DNA from: Oopsacas minuta
Lineage: Eukaryota; Porifera; Hexactinellida; Lyssacinosida; Leucopsacidae
Assembly: GCA_024704765.1 (NCBI GenBank)
Contig: JAKMXF010000155.1
Coordinates: 706,098-770,097 of the forward strand
Direction of reading: 5' to 3'
DNA length: 64,000 nucleotides
Under the pieces are notes generated by a model, which was given only the letters and a program-made list of their open reading frames with translations, did not search any database and was not told where the DNA came from. Positions within the stretch are counted from its first letter, which is position 1. Every line of letters starts with the position of its first letter. The position numbers were made by a program, and so were the translations under genes. Below, in pieces: positions 1-12,329 of this stretch.

Positions 1-884
1 AGAAAGTTGAAATATGGTTCTATATAATTGCACTGAGAAATACTAGCTTAGAACTGCTATTTCATTAAAAATATACAGTGATTAGTATATATTGAATGCC
101 CCTGTATTTAGCCATATAAAACCTGTTAAATTATTAACAAACATTGGCCAATCAAAAGTGGAGCGAAATGTCTGAAACGTTTTGTCGTTATCCTGCGGAA
201 ACTGCTCATATTTGTCCGAATAAATGTATTTCATGTACGTAGAACAAAAATTATTTATTCAACAGTATGTGCTAAATGATTTCAGGAATGTATCAAAATA
301 TGTATCTAGAAAACATTTGTTTGTTAAATATGTCACACATTTGTACCTTATCTACCGTCTTTAATTTACATGTGAGTATATGAAATGATCTACATCATAG
401 CCTACTAAATATTTTGCTTAATAGTAAAAGTACCAGGGATGCATTATTAGCTGAGATTGACGAATTCTGTTATTGTCTTAAATATTTAATCAAAATGTTT
501 TCTCAAGTATTATTAATAATCCCTCGCTGGTATTAAACTAAGATATTGAAATTCTATTTGAAGTACATTGAAACTAATGTTATTGGACAACAGCCCAATC
601 AACATATATAATAAATGTAAGTACATGCAATTACAATAATAATACATACACTTCACAAAATCATGAGAACTTTTTCAGTTTGCGTTTTTCTATACACCTA
701 GAAGTTACAAGTGAATTATAGTTCTTAGTCTTGTTGGCTAGAAAGCAATTAGCAGTAGTAAAAATAAGTTTACGTAAGATATCCAATCTGGTTACATTAC
801 AGATAGAATAGTTTGATTTTCAGATATCGATGCTTACATCATCTTCCATGTATATCATTGTGAGCTCAACTAATATTTTCCTAC
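1..884. other. AT-rich region, no gene recognised
   Basis: No frame here shows a convincing protein, splice pair or RNA gene. The left terminus of the P-element fossil that begins just to the right may lie in this stretch, but I could not find a matching inverted terminus. Confidence 0.5.
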
Positions 885-2026
885 CTGGACCGTGTACAAT
901 AGATTCGCCAAATGCTCATTGTCCTCAATACCAAACAGAATCTTCCAGAAAGTAATGACAGAGCTAAGAACAGGCTCAGATGGATACTTGAGCCTCCTTG
1001 ATCTGCTAATTGCAAGAGCTTGATTTGAGAAATTGAATCACATTCAGGAAAATATTCTTTATCATAAGTTAGCGTGCACAATCTACACCTTGAAACCTTA
1101 TCAAGAATTTATAAACCGATTATCCTCAGATAAATCCTAACTACTGGAGTATCTTCTAAGTATGTTCAATTGATAATGAATCACCAATTCCTTCAAGATA
1201 GGGCCTCAAGAACAATTTGGTCATCACTAGGAGTGATAAAGGGTGAAGTAAAAGATTTAACAAAAGTATATAGAGATTGAGAAGAGTCCTGTTAGTCATA
1301 GAACATTTTTAGAATCTTGGAGAGCTTAAGACGACGCTCGATTTCAAGAATTTGATGTAAGAAATATGATAATTCGAACCAGCCATCATACAATAGAGTG
1401 GTGTTCCAATGTGTCAGTTTGCAGAAATGCAAAGAATACATAAGAAAAGTCACATAACCCAGTTAGATAGCTTGTTTTCTGTTCTAAATCAATACAAGCG
1501 TGTCTCAAACTAGTATACGTTAGCTTACTCAATTTACTCGATTTGCCAGATAAGGACTTTCAAGCATCTATCCAATACACTATATAAGCAAAATATATGA
1601 AACGCTCATCGTGTAAGATCAAGGGTGTTGAGAGATGGCCATTTAAACGGATGTCTTTGAAGTGTGTACTAACATTGGATATTTTCCACAGAGGAAAAAA
1701 GATTCTAACAAACTTAAAGGTATTATTACGATATTCTTCTCAACGTTTTTCATTTTGAATGCTCAAGAGTGGATAGTGTTGGGTTATTAAAAACCTTCAG
1801 AACCAATCTGACATTCTGTGTTTCTATACTAGAAGGAAAACAAGCTTTCGCTGTTAACTGAGGAGCCAGTTTCGATAAACCTCCCCTTTCAGACGAGTAT
1901 AGAAGGCGTACATATGGAAAAGATGCTGAATGGAGACAAAGGGGGTACTGGCATTTATCAATCTCAAAATCTTCCAACTTGGGGAATTACATTGTCTCAT
2001 CAAAATTCTTCTGATTCAATTAATTA

Positions 2027-3365
2027 CAGGGTGTCCAGAAATTAGTGTCACCTTACATTATGTTAAGAATAAGAAAATACCAGTGTACTATTGAATTCAT
2101 TTATTCCTCAATATAACCACCCTCCAATTCTAAACATTTTCTAATTCTATTGGGCATCCCTCAACTAGATTGTCGAGACAAGATGGATCAATGTTGGACC
2201 AGGCCATTTTTGAAGATTTCTTAAGGTTTTCTAGGTTATTTGATTGAGACAACTCGTCAACACTCTGTTTGAGAATTGACCAAAGATTCTCAATTGGATT
2301 CAAGTCTGGAGAGTTACCTAGCCACTTCTCTTTAGCCCAGAAATTTGGTAAGTGGTTTTTACACCAATCTTAAGTAGTGTTGGCTCTGTGGGGTGGAGCA
2401 CCATCTTGCATCAATGTGGCCTCCAACGGGTCTGCTATCATTCTCTTTTCGAGTATTGTCCCTGTTTTTCGTTGCGGTTTAGTGCATCTTTGCAGGTTTT
2501 GGTCAGTATTTCAGACACATAATAAGAAGCATTCACAGTTCGTTTGGGTGGCACAAAATGTAATTCTGATAGTGCCTAATGTCTCATCATGCCCCACCCC
2601 ATGATTTTCTGCAGGAATTTAACCGTTTACTGAGGGAGAACATCTGAAGAATTATGACGCCAGACATGATCATCTTTGATAATTGGATGAATTGGAAAGT
2701 TCAAAGCGTGACTCATCTGTCCAGAGACTGCATTTCCAATCATCTACTGACCACATACAGTATTTTTGACAGAATTCCAGTCTGTTTGCCTTTTGCTTTC
2801 CGGCCAATTTTGGCTGTTTAGGTCGTTTGAAGGCCTTAACTCCAGGGATTTGGATAAATATGAGTGCACAGTGCTCTTGGATATAGAATATCCCTTAGAT
2901 TTCAGTTTAGCACTCAATCTTCTTGTGATTGGTGACGTTTTCCAAGAGATTTGCCAATAATCATCTTGGCTACCGGATTCAGCAAGGATGGGCCACCGGC
3001 ACCAGGTTTATGGTCGAGGCTCTGGTTGCTGGTAAATCTCTTCCACCACCGTTTGACCGTGCGAATATCCTTCCCTATCCTACTAGCAACTACTTTCTGA
3101 GTTAGTCCACCTTCCAGCATGCCTATTGCGTGTGTACGAACCTCAGTGCTCATAATAATAAGGCTAATCAGGTGAAAATGTATAGCAAAATGAAAATCGA
3201 AGCAAAAGTCGCAATAAAAGTGAATTTTGTAATGTATTTCAGTAAACAGAGGTACTGCATAAAATTTACGAAATAGTGTATTAAGGCATATACGTACTAG
3301 TGCTAATCAGTATATGGTCAGTTAAGAAAATTATTATAAGGTGACAATAATTTCCAGACACTCTG
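2027..3365 (-). mobile_element. Tc1-like (DD37E) transposon with TA target duplication
   Basis: The ends are inverted repeats of about 29 bp: left begins CAGGGTGTCCAGAAATTAGT, and the right end read inward begins CAGAGTGTCTGGAAATTATT. Both sides are flanked by TA (2025-2026 and 3366-3367), the target duplication of the Tc1/mariner superfamily. Total length is 1339 bp. It sits inside the P-element transposase fossil: the P-element reading frame stops at one junction (DFVHIFK side) and resumes at the other (LNQKNF side), so this insertion is younger than the P element. The transposase inside is broken, so it would need help from another copy to move. Confidence 0.9.
2101..3153 (-). pseudogene. 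DD37E Tc1-like transposase, frameshifted
   Basis: The N-terminal 79 codons from 3153 are intact and carry the paired helix-turn-helix DNA-binding region (THAIGMLEGGLTQKVVASRI, then GKDIRTVKRWWKRF). A frameshift near 2915 follows. The catalytic residues are still readable: first D in WTDESRFEL (about 2700), second D in MQDGAPPH (about 2415) and E in SPDLNPIENLW (about 2285). I count 37 residues between the second D and the E, so this is a DD37E enzyme and not DD34E. In-frame stops lie just after the first D block and between the second D and the E. About 340 codons in all, the usual family length. Confidence 0.85.
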
Positions 3366-4905
3366 TATTACGTAAACTTTGAAAATATGAACAAAATCGA
3401 ATGTGACGAAGGGAAATCTAGTAGGATCAATGGGTGAGGCACCCTAGCTTCCAATTTGCCACTCAGAGAAAATACTTTGAAATGATTTATATTCAAAGGA
3501 TAATTGCCAGTTGAAGTTACCTATGCCATGTAAACCACAATTCTCAATATCAATGATGCACTCTTTGATGATGGGAAATATCTTTTCAGTGGAAATAGAA
3601 CCACATGGTAGTAAATGTGAAATACAAGACCATTTATTGTGTAAACTAGATACCATTAACGCGAACACAGTTTTGGTTGGGTCCTCCTGGTCCAAATTTG
3701 GAGCAACAATTTTCCTTCCTTTATAAGTAATATCAGATTTAACGTGTATTTCATCCATTTGGACTATAACATTTCTCTCCAATGAACTGAAGGAAGAAGT
3801 AGCTTGGGTGAGATAGGCTGAGAAATCGTTTGCAATGCTAAACGGAGAATACAATGTATTTAATGTCTGAACATGTGGTAGAGAACGACACTCTAAACCG
3901 TGGAGATATACATAGCATGCTGGAGAAATGAGATGAGTCTTAATTGATATGACTTGAGTAATTATATTGTACCTTCGTCTGTTCTTTGGAATATATATAT
4001 TGTCTAGTTGACAGAGGATAAATTGGAGCTTGGCTATAACTGAGGAAGAATAGTTTTACTATGCTCTATGCTAGCTAAATCAATAACCTTCTCTATGTGT
4101 TGTTTGTCACGAGGAATATTAAATGGATGTGATTTAGTTTGACGATCGTCAGATACAGATTTTTAGGAAATTTGATGTAATATTTATTCAATTTGTCGAA
4201 TTTCATTAATTAAATTATGAGAAGTAGGTATACTTTGTCTATAGAACCAGGCTGATACAGATAAAAATGAATTTATTTCTAGATATAAACCCACTGAAAT
4301 AATTTTTCAATAAGAAGAGGAAGAATAAACCGTGTGCTAGAAGTGTCAGTATGCCATATTAACTAATTGTCCGGTAACACAATATAATTCAACTTCGCTT
4401 TCAGATCCTGTAGATTTCTAACGATGAATTTGTGTTTGGACTCACTCTCAGATTTTAGGCTAAGCTGAATGGTTTGATCCATTTTTTCTTTCTCTTTTGA
4501 TTCATAAGACAAGGAAGAACATTTGCTTGTCGATAATGATGAATAATAAGAGGGGCAACCAGGAAGTAAACAAGGAATTGTCCCTTCATCCAGCTTAAGT
4601 TTATCACGAGGTACACTAGTGAAAGTACCGTCACCATTGGAAACCTTATGAAAATACTCAATGTCTTCTTCACTGAAATGCTTGATACATACATTTACAA
4701 CTTTGAGACGATCGATATCTTCACGGTGAAGAGTGCGTATCCAAGTCTGTTTAAGTGCAGGTGGATTCTCTGACATTCTGAATATATGCACACTGTCATC
4801 TGGATAATAATACTTATGCAACCCGGAGTCGAAAGCACTGGGCATCAGAAATACAATATGCAAGCTAATAGTGAACATAAGCGTAAATGGATCATAAAAT
4901 GACAA

Positions 4906-7509
4906 GAGGTATGTGATGGACTATCATCACTAGTAACAAGAGTATGTGAGTGAAAAAAATTTTTATTTGCACATATTGCTATTTTGCTGAATTAAACAAT
5001 ATGATTAATTAAAAATCCGATATTTGAAAATATAAAATGGTTGGTTAATATAGTCAGCTAATATCTTATCCCTGGTACAAAATATTGAAGTTACTGTTAA
5101 GGCTTATATTTAGTAGGCTACGTCTACATATATTCGTATATAAGTTTTGTGATAATCAAGTTGGTTCCTTCTTGAGTTACAGTTGATACCATAGATCACA
5201 CCTTGTTGTGAATATTCAATTGTTACTCCTTAATCAGGATTTTATTGACGAATCAGGATAGCCAATTTGTAGTACTTATAGACTCGATTTCCTATACACT
5301 TGTAATATATTTGGATATGATATCGCCTACAAATTTGGAGGAATTGTGAATATACCCGTATATGGTCATTCTCATCATGATGCAGTAAGATTCAGAGATA
5401 TCACATCAATATGTAAAACATGGATGTGGGATGTCGGGTATCAGTATAATTTGGCTACACCTTATTTAACAATATATTTTACGACTATCGAAGTTTAATT
5501 TGATATTAACCAATTCTGTCACCCCTGGTTTCTCCTGTAACTCAAGAACTAATAGACTTTAGTCTCAGAAATATTTGAAATTTGTTTGAGAGTACCTATA
5601 TATCGTTTCGTATATGGAGTTGCAATGAATAGAGTAATATTTAACCATTACAAGGTTTCTAATATTGGTATATTTACCAAATAGATGCTAACTATGGTCA
5701 TATTTTGGCACATTCCAGCCATTTAGCATTTTGTAGTTATAAATTATTGTTCTTCAAATATCCATTACATTTATCAGAATAGTTATATTGAGCTGAGTTA
5801 CCAGTAACTGATTTATTTGAACTTAGCGATTGCAGCAGAAAGAAAGAAAGGAGGGAATATGGCTCCTCAATATCAAACAAGACCTGCCACACAGACCGAA
5901 CAAATTAAATCAAATCAAGATCCGGCAACCACCCTGACCACACCGCTAAATCCATCTGGATGAGTGATGAATTCATAATGCAAGCCATAGTATAAGAATC
6001 GAAATTGTCCAAGTTAATGCAAATGTATGACATCATTATATTTCTTGGTATAATTTGTCATATATGTAGAATATTTGGGTTTGCGTAATGTATATCGAAA
6101 GCCTTAGATTTACGATATGGTTGGATATATTTCTACTTATAATTCCGGAAATTTATAACTTTCTAACACTATACCTACAGAAAACGAGGCAATATATAAC
6201 TATTCTCCATTCAGTGATGCAATTTTCCTATGACTTAAGGGTAAAGTCACCATAACTCAGAAAGTAAACAATCAATCTATTAGCTGTCTGTTTTTCAAAG
6301 AGGCCTAACTTAACTGTGGAAAGTGGTACAGTTTACTTTGGCTTAGACCAATTGTGAGTGTGAGGTTACCTGGCTGACAACTTGGAGTTTCGAATTGCTT
6401 GAATAGCATTAATCCAATCACTTTAGTAATAAAGCAAAATGTAGCGCATGATACATACCCGTTGAAAAAAATACATTGAGCACATATATATGTTGTGCAA
6501 ATACTGGATTCATAAAGCCATGGAAGAAATTTCTTCGTAAACACGATAAATTCATTTGTAAGCGACATGTCCAAATTGAGGATGAATTAAATTTTGCATG
6601 AAATACTTTTTAACAAACGAGGTATTTAGGATTTTAAATATTGACACAAAAGATAAAGTCGCTCATGCAATAGAATATATCACTTACGTCATTATTCAAT
6701 AACATGTAATATCTCATCCTCCAATCCTACGATCTTATACTGGTTCCTCTATAACAAAGCTAACGGACCGAATACATTATTAGGATAGCAATCACATTCA
6801 CCGATGTAGTGTGAATCGATAAAACCCATTCATGAATAATGAAAGCGATAATTTGCACCCCAAATACATCTAACAAGATTCAGAATTCAAATTCTATAGG
6901 TAGGCGTGGGAAAACATAGATTCTCCGATTCTGATATTCTGACTCTTTATATAATTAATTGCCCTCCAGTAACCATGATCCTAATATTAATACAAATTGA
7001 AGTGAAGCATTTCTCACTGAGGTGTATATATAAGCAAAATAACAGCTTTATCTACCTCCCAATGGGATTTCTAATGAACACCATTTTTATTTAAATATGT
7101 TGAGCCTTCGGTATTAATTGTGGCGATTCTAGAGCATCAATCATTTTACCCCTCCACTCAGAATAATGTCCATTTGTTCCCCATATCTGCACTAATAACC
7201 CAAACATCAGTTTGGAGTAACAAAGTTACCAAAAACAATTCCACACCAGTTCCCCAAGTTGCGTTCCTTTTACTATAAGCTCAACTTTTCTGTAATTATA
7301 TACTGATCGTGTAAATTGCTTTCGATGAATTTATCACAAGGCTGTGGTAGACCGAATTTGATGGGTTATTATCGGTATTCTCGGTCATCCAAAATGCCAT
7401 TAAACAAATATACAATTCCCATATCCAAAATATTTGATATTTTAGATGGATAGTATTCGCTAAAATTGTATTTATGCGGAGCGATATATCTATTTATCCT
7501 AGTCTTCAA
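4906..7509. other. AT-rich region, nothing recognised
   Basis: About 2.6 kb in which I see no protein with family resemblance, no convincing exon with both splice sites, and no repeat termini. Short open frames are present but are of the size expected by chance at this base composition. Confidence 0.5.
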
Positions 7510-7537
7510 CAGTGGTTGCGCGCTAGCGCAACCACTG
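7510..7537. repeat. Perfect 12-bp hairpin with GCTA loop
   Basis: The arms CAGTGGTTGCGC and GCGCAACCACTG are exact reverse complements around a 4-base loop. CAGTGGTT resembles hAT terminal sequences and a hAT transposase starts 230 bp to the right, but I found no matching terminus on the far side, so a role as the element's end is only a suggestion. Confidence 0.7.
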
Positions 7538-7763
7538 ATGGCGCTAAATCAGGCTGGGATTTTCTTTATGGGGCTGTCATAGCTTGCTCTTCTTTGAGAA
7601 AATATTAATGTGTACTTAAATATCAAAATATTAATTGATTTAAGAAAGTTTCGTTTCTAGTAATATAATTAATAGAAGCAATAACATTGTTCACTATTAA
7701 TAATTCAATACTTATTAAAAGTATTTCCAAAATATTTTTAAGTGAAATGGATGAATGAATAAA

Positions 7764-10077
7764 TCAGCTCAATTGAATCCTCCGATCTCCAGTTTTATCG
7801 AATTTGTCCGCCATCTCGCCCATATCTATTTTGGATGCACGAGTCCTATTGATTGACAAAGTCAGAGGTCTCCCAGTCTATCACCATCCATAGTGCTACG
7901 AAGATACGTCTTAACACGTTTCATACAAGAGAATGATTAATCATTCTCAGCTGTTGTAACAAGGATGTTACATGCTATCTGGTAGGCCTTGTAGAGTTCT
8001 GTGTAGACCATTTTGTGTGGCTCGATGATGTTAATGACCTCTAATATAGTTTTCAACTGTGGATTAGCCTTTCTATATTGATTGGAGAACACAGTAAATT
8101 CGCTACTTTGTAATTCCTCATTCAGATGATAGTGCTCAATAAAGAACTTCGTTGCATGGATCTTAAGGAAATCATCAGATGTGGGAATCAATGATGACAT
8201 CGCCAAAAGGACAGAACACGTGTCCTTGCTGCAACGTCTATTAAGTTCAGCTATGAAGAGTCTAACAACTGGATCGAATAATCTCACTTTGTAGTCCGAT
8301 TTGATCCACACTCTAGAATTAACAGCATCTTCTTTACAAACTCGACGGCGTTTTACGATCGGCTGCGGTATCGCGTGTTCATCTAAGAGTGCCTTTGCGG
8401 TATCCCAGATTTCATCAAATAAGTCCTCGGCAGAGAGAGACATCTTGAGTGTATCAATGTGATTAACTGCAATGCCAATATCCAAGTGTTTGTCCTGCAT
8501 ATAGTTTGCCGAATATGAAGTTAGTGTCAGAACTTTTCTGAATAATTGAAGACAGACCACGAAGTGAGTATCAATAAAATTGATGATACCTTGCGCTGCA
8601 GCACTTCTATCGGTGTTGGTATCTTCTGCGAAATGCACAGTGGCAGCAATGATTCCCCCTAAAGTATGCGCCACAGCAGAGCAAGCCTCGGATTGACAGC
8701 ACCAACGAGTTTTGGATAACAATTTCAATTCACGATGTTGCGCCTCATGTGTACCCAGGACCTTCTGCGTTTTCTCGAAGAAATCAAGTGGAGCTAAATT
8801 TGAGAAGAATGTGTAGAGCTGTTCAATACTCGCATAAATGACACGCTTTGTCGATATTTTGGCGCAAGCAACCACTACTAAGTTGAGCCTGTGTGCCCAC
8901 CAATGCACATATAAGGCCATCGGGTATACTTTACTCCTCATAAGTGCTTGTAGACCATGTAGTCGTCCACTCATTGTTGAAGCACCATCATTACACTGGG
9001 CAGCCATATGATCACGAACGCAGACACCCACAACTGCCAGCACATGAGCCGGCTTTACCACGATGGAATTCGTGTCTAGCCCCTCTGCTCTGATGAAATT
9101 GAAGAAATAGTCGTGCAACTCACCCTCGTAGACATATCTTACACAAACGGATATTTGTTCAATTTCCCCACAATCTCTAGATTCGTCCGCCAATAAAGAA
9201 AAATATTTCTCCGTCATTAGTTCTTCTAGAATTTTCTGGCGTACAGAGTTGGCAAGAATAGACAATATCGAATCCTGGATAGAGTGATGAACATACTGAG
9301 CATTTCTAGGTCGTTGACTTTCTCTTTGATAACCTTACCGTGGACACCAAACGCAGTAACAATTTCGAGAAAATTCCCTCTCTTTCGAGATCCGCAGTTG
9401 AACTCTGGGCCAATGACTTCACCCATATCATCCACCAATCTTCCCTCACGGTCACCTCTGAGAAGAAGGCCTTGTACAGCACAGAGGGTGATTACCTGAC
9501 CTACTATTTTTACATAGTGCCGATTATCTTGAACAGCTTGCATGCTCAGTGCTCCAACTATTACCTCAATGCTTTCTGTACGAAGATTACCTTTGTATCC
9601 TGACCATTTGAGCATTGAATTAAGATGAGATAACGACTCCTCATGAAGTTTGATACCTTTTCTTCTCCATCGCAATTTTCCAATTGTCAAACCTAAAGAA
9701 GTCCACTTTAACTCATGACCAGCACCAGCTACCTGAAATAACCTACAAGGATAGCAAAAACATGGCATCGATTATTCGAGAATACTCAAGCCCATGTCTG
9801 CCAATGTACTATCCTTTATGAAAGCAACGCATCTGGCCGCCTAACATGGTTTGCTTATAAGTGATTAACTTCGGCTGTCTCAGGTCCTCAGACAGATTCT
9901 GTGCACTTTCTGGAACGTCCTCCGCAGAGACATCCATCGCCGTTTTGCACGTTTAGGATTGTGAGAGTAAGTATCTTCTGGATGTTCAATTATTACATCT
10001 TCCACTTCAAATTCCTGAGTTGCTTCTGGCTGGTCCACTTCAATCTCATCACGCTTTCTCTTCACAAAGGAACCCAT
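7764..10077 (-). pseudogene. hAT transposase fossil, ZMYM1-like (TTF-type finger, DUF4371-like)
   Basis: Reading from 10077, a basic acidic-patch N-terminus (MGSFVKRKRDEIEVDQ) leads to a TTF-type finger piece CFCYPCRLFQ (about 9750) and a WTSLGLTIGKLRWRRKG stretch. After a frameshift near 9250 a 442-codon frame carries the catalytic domain: LLADESRDCGE (first D, residue 27), CNDGASTMSG (second D, residue 93), and KTRWCCQSEA. The C-terminal dimerisation segment MKRVKTYLRSTMDGDRL continues past a stop at 7934-7936 and, after another frameshift near 7865, ends at 7764 (MGEMADKFDKT). The usual ERSFS motif reads D-stop-SFS here, so the third acidic residue appears changed from E to D and is followed by the stop. 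Dead copy; the family assignment is secure, exact subfamily less so. Confidence 0.85.
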
Positions 10078-10280
10078 TTGAATTTGAAATGTAGCAAATA
10101 AGTATTTGTAACAAAGCTAAAATATTCATTAATAGTGTATAATGTTAATTCCCTTTTATACATCTATTGTGAATCAGCGTCTTAATTACAAATTGTTTAT
10201 TTATTACAGTAGCAATAATTGCCTCATTATTGGTTAGTTTCATCAACTTAGATCTTAGAAGAATTAACAATTTGCGACAA

Positions 10281-10325
10281 GAAATTCGTGACACAACAAT
10301 TCGTTATATTACAATGATTTGGTAC
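10281..10325. repeat. Three 15-bp tandem units upstream of hAT gene
   Basis: Units GAAATTCGTGACACA, ACAATTCGTTATATT and ACAATGATTTGGTAC follow one another without gaps, about 200 bp upstream of the hAT start at 10077. A similar trio lies upstream of the second hAT transposase (15801-15845). They could be transposase-binding subterminal repeats; this is inference. Confidence 0.45.
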
Positions 10326-10665
10326 CTTCTCCAACTTAGATCTTATCAATAATATATAACACTGATATGCAGCATTTTTGATGATCTTCTTTCTCTATTA
10401 TTTTTGCATAGTGTGGATATATATTCGGAATTATTAAGTATTATTTTCATCCTCAAGGGTACTAAAAGCATGAAATTTCTATTTTAGTTATTTCGGTCTT
10501 TTAATTGACTACATGGTCAAAGTATTTCTGATTTCATTTCTACACATCACCCTTATCCAATTTATTTGGTTGCAATTGCTTATATGATGTAAATTGCCTC
10601 TAATTGTAGTTGTTATTTGATTGATTCCACTCGACATTTAGTTTATCTTGTTCATTTTATTGTTT

Positions 10666-12322
10666 ATGGCTTCTTGGGTTTGTAAAAATTCTCCTGAAAA
10701 GTTTTGTTATATTTGTGGGAGGTATACTACAACTGACCAACGGCAAAATATCACCAAGGCTGTAGAACGCTGTTATTTCGCATATTTTGGATGCCATCTT
10801 GGGAATCAAGATAAGCCGTGGGCTCCACACAATGCATGTAAGACATGCGTTGGGAACTTACGCTTGTGGTATGCTGGGAAGAGAAAGAAAATGCCGTTTG
10901 CAGTTCCAATGATATGGAGAGAACCTTTGTGTCATCTTTCGGATTGTTATTTCTGTATACCAAAAATTGATGGTATCACAAAATGAATGAATCCAGTATT
11001 GCGTACCCAGACGTACCGTCCGCCATTAGGCCAGTTCCACATTCAGAGGACCTACCTGTACCAGTTCCATCAGAAATATTGGACATTAGCAGTGACAATG
11101 ATAGTAGTGGAGATTCTGACGAGTACATACTCCCACCAGACGATAATTCTCCTCAGCTTTTGATCAAGGTGATCTTGACGACCTAATAAGAGATCTTAAT
11201 TTACCAAAATCGTCTTCAGAAATTCTTGCTTCACATCTAAAAGAGAAGAATTTACTACTTCCGGGGGTGAATATTTCAAAATATCGAACTAGAGAACAAG
11301 ATTTCCTTAAATTTTTTCACGTACAGCCATCATTTGTATATTGTGGAAATATTCCTGGTCTGGTAGAAAAGCTTGGAGTGAAATATAATCCTGAAGAATG
11401 GCGATTATTTATTGATTCCTCTAAAAGAAGTTTAAAGGGAGTGTTACTCCATAATGGTAACAAGCTTGCGTGTTTTCCAGTTGCATATTCTTTTCAGCTT
11501 AAGGAGACTTACGACACCATGAAGGTTTTCCTAGATGCACTAAATTACACTATGCATCGATGGTTAATTTGGGGAGATCTTAAGGTCGTATCATTACTTC
11601 TCGGACAACAAGGTAGTTATACCAAATATCCATGTTTCCTGTGTTTGTGGGATAGCCGTGCAGACGCTCGACATTACGTCCAGAAAGTGTGGCCGAATCG
11701 AGACCATTTAGTTCCTGGTAGTCACAATCTTATCCAAGAACTACTTGTGGATTCTAACGATGTCTTGTTACCACCTCTTCACATTAAACTTGGTTTAATG
11801 AAAAGTTTTGTGAAGGCATGCCTAAGGAAAGTGGAGGTTTTTGTACCTCGTGGAAAGATTCCTTGCATTTTCTGATGCGAAGATTAAAGGTGGCATCTTT
11901 GTTGTACCACAAATAAGGGAGCTATTAAAAGATGATGAATTTCTTAAAAAATTAAATAGCCTAGAGAGGAAAGCTTGGCTGAGTTTTCGTGATGTAGTGG
12001 AAGGTTTCCTTGGAAATCACAAAGTTGACAACTATGCTGACATTGTCGAGAGATTAATAGAGAATTACAAAATGCTCGGTGCGAGAATGTCTATAAAAAT
12101 CCATTTCCTTCACTCACACCTGGATTATTTTCCAAAAAATCTTGGGGCATTAAGCGAAGATCAAGGCGAACGTTTCATCAAGATATTAGTGACATTGAAC
12201 ACAGATACCAAGGAAAATGGAATTCCAGTATGATGGCGGACTACTGTTGGTGTTTGAAACGCAACAAGCCGGACGTTCTATACAAAAGAAAGTCGAGGAA
12301 AAGACAATTTTTAGACGATTAA
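10666..12322 (+). pseudogene. Unnamed transposase-like protein family, copy A
   Basis: About 550 codons in plus orientation with frameshifts near 10983, 11165, 11816-11845 and 12170. The start MASWVCKNSPEKFCYICG gives a C-x2-C at the N-terminus, followed by GCHLGNQDKPWAPH with a second C-x2-C (ACKTCV) and MIWREP, then SAIRPVPH, a linker rich in S and D, and the core: WRLFIDSSKRSL (about 11399), IWGDLKVVSLL (11567), PCFLCLWDSR (11628), LPPLHIKLGLMKSF (11769), then a tail with HFLHSHLDYFPKNLG (12103) and GERFIK where other copies read GERFHQDI. The last codons are basic (KRKSRKRQF). I recognise the family as one that recurs in arthropod genomes, but I cannot name it. The spaced acidic residues with C-x2-C after the second would fit an RNase H-like transposase. 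Confidence 0.7.
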
Positions 12323-12329
12323 ATTTGAA

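Larger units (their letters stand above)
885..4870 (-). pseudogene. P-element (THAP9-like) transposase fossil, split by a Tc1 insertion
   Basis: Read right to left this is one broken P-element transposase, which in life cuts and pastes DNA in the nucleus. At about 4870-4590 lies a THAP zinc-binding domain: a C-x5-C start in a shifted frame, then a tryptophan in TWIRTL, CIKHF, and a C-terminal LKLDEGTIPCL. At 4170-3860 a stretch with SDDRQTKSHPFNIPRDK and SPACYVYLHGLE matches the central region. The catalytic start QMDEIHVKS is at about 3779-3753, followed by a DFVHIFK motif at about 3385. The frame stops at the Tc1 insertion (2027-3365) and resumes beyond it with LNQKNFDETM, then LLYSSERGGLSKL, LTAKACFPSSIETQNVRL, LQTDTLE (about 1400), a C-x2-C near 1090, and GG/LKYPSEPVL with FWKILFGIEDNEHL to about 885. 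Without the Tc1 the span is near 2.6 kb, about full length. It has several stops and frameshifts, so it is dead. The family call is from motifs, not alignment. Confidence 0.8.

Noticed and set aside
885-1033. Segment ending at CAG-GTAGGA, first taken as a host exon
   Set aside because: Its peptide (LKYPSEPVL... FWKILF) fits the tail of the P-element transposase after a one-base shift, so it belongs to that fossil.
3511-3726. Plus-strand open frame of 71 codons
   Set aside because: Antisense to the P-element catalytic region.
9284-9603. Plus-strand open frames of 71 and 87 codons
   Set aside because: They lie antisense to the hAT transposase, whose minus-strand reading has clear family motifs.
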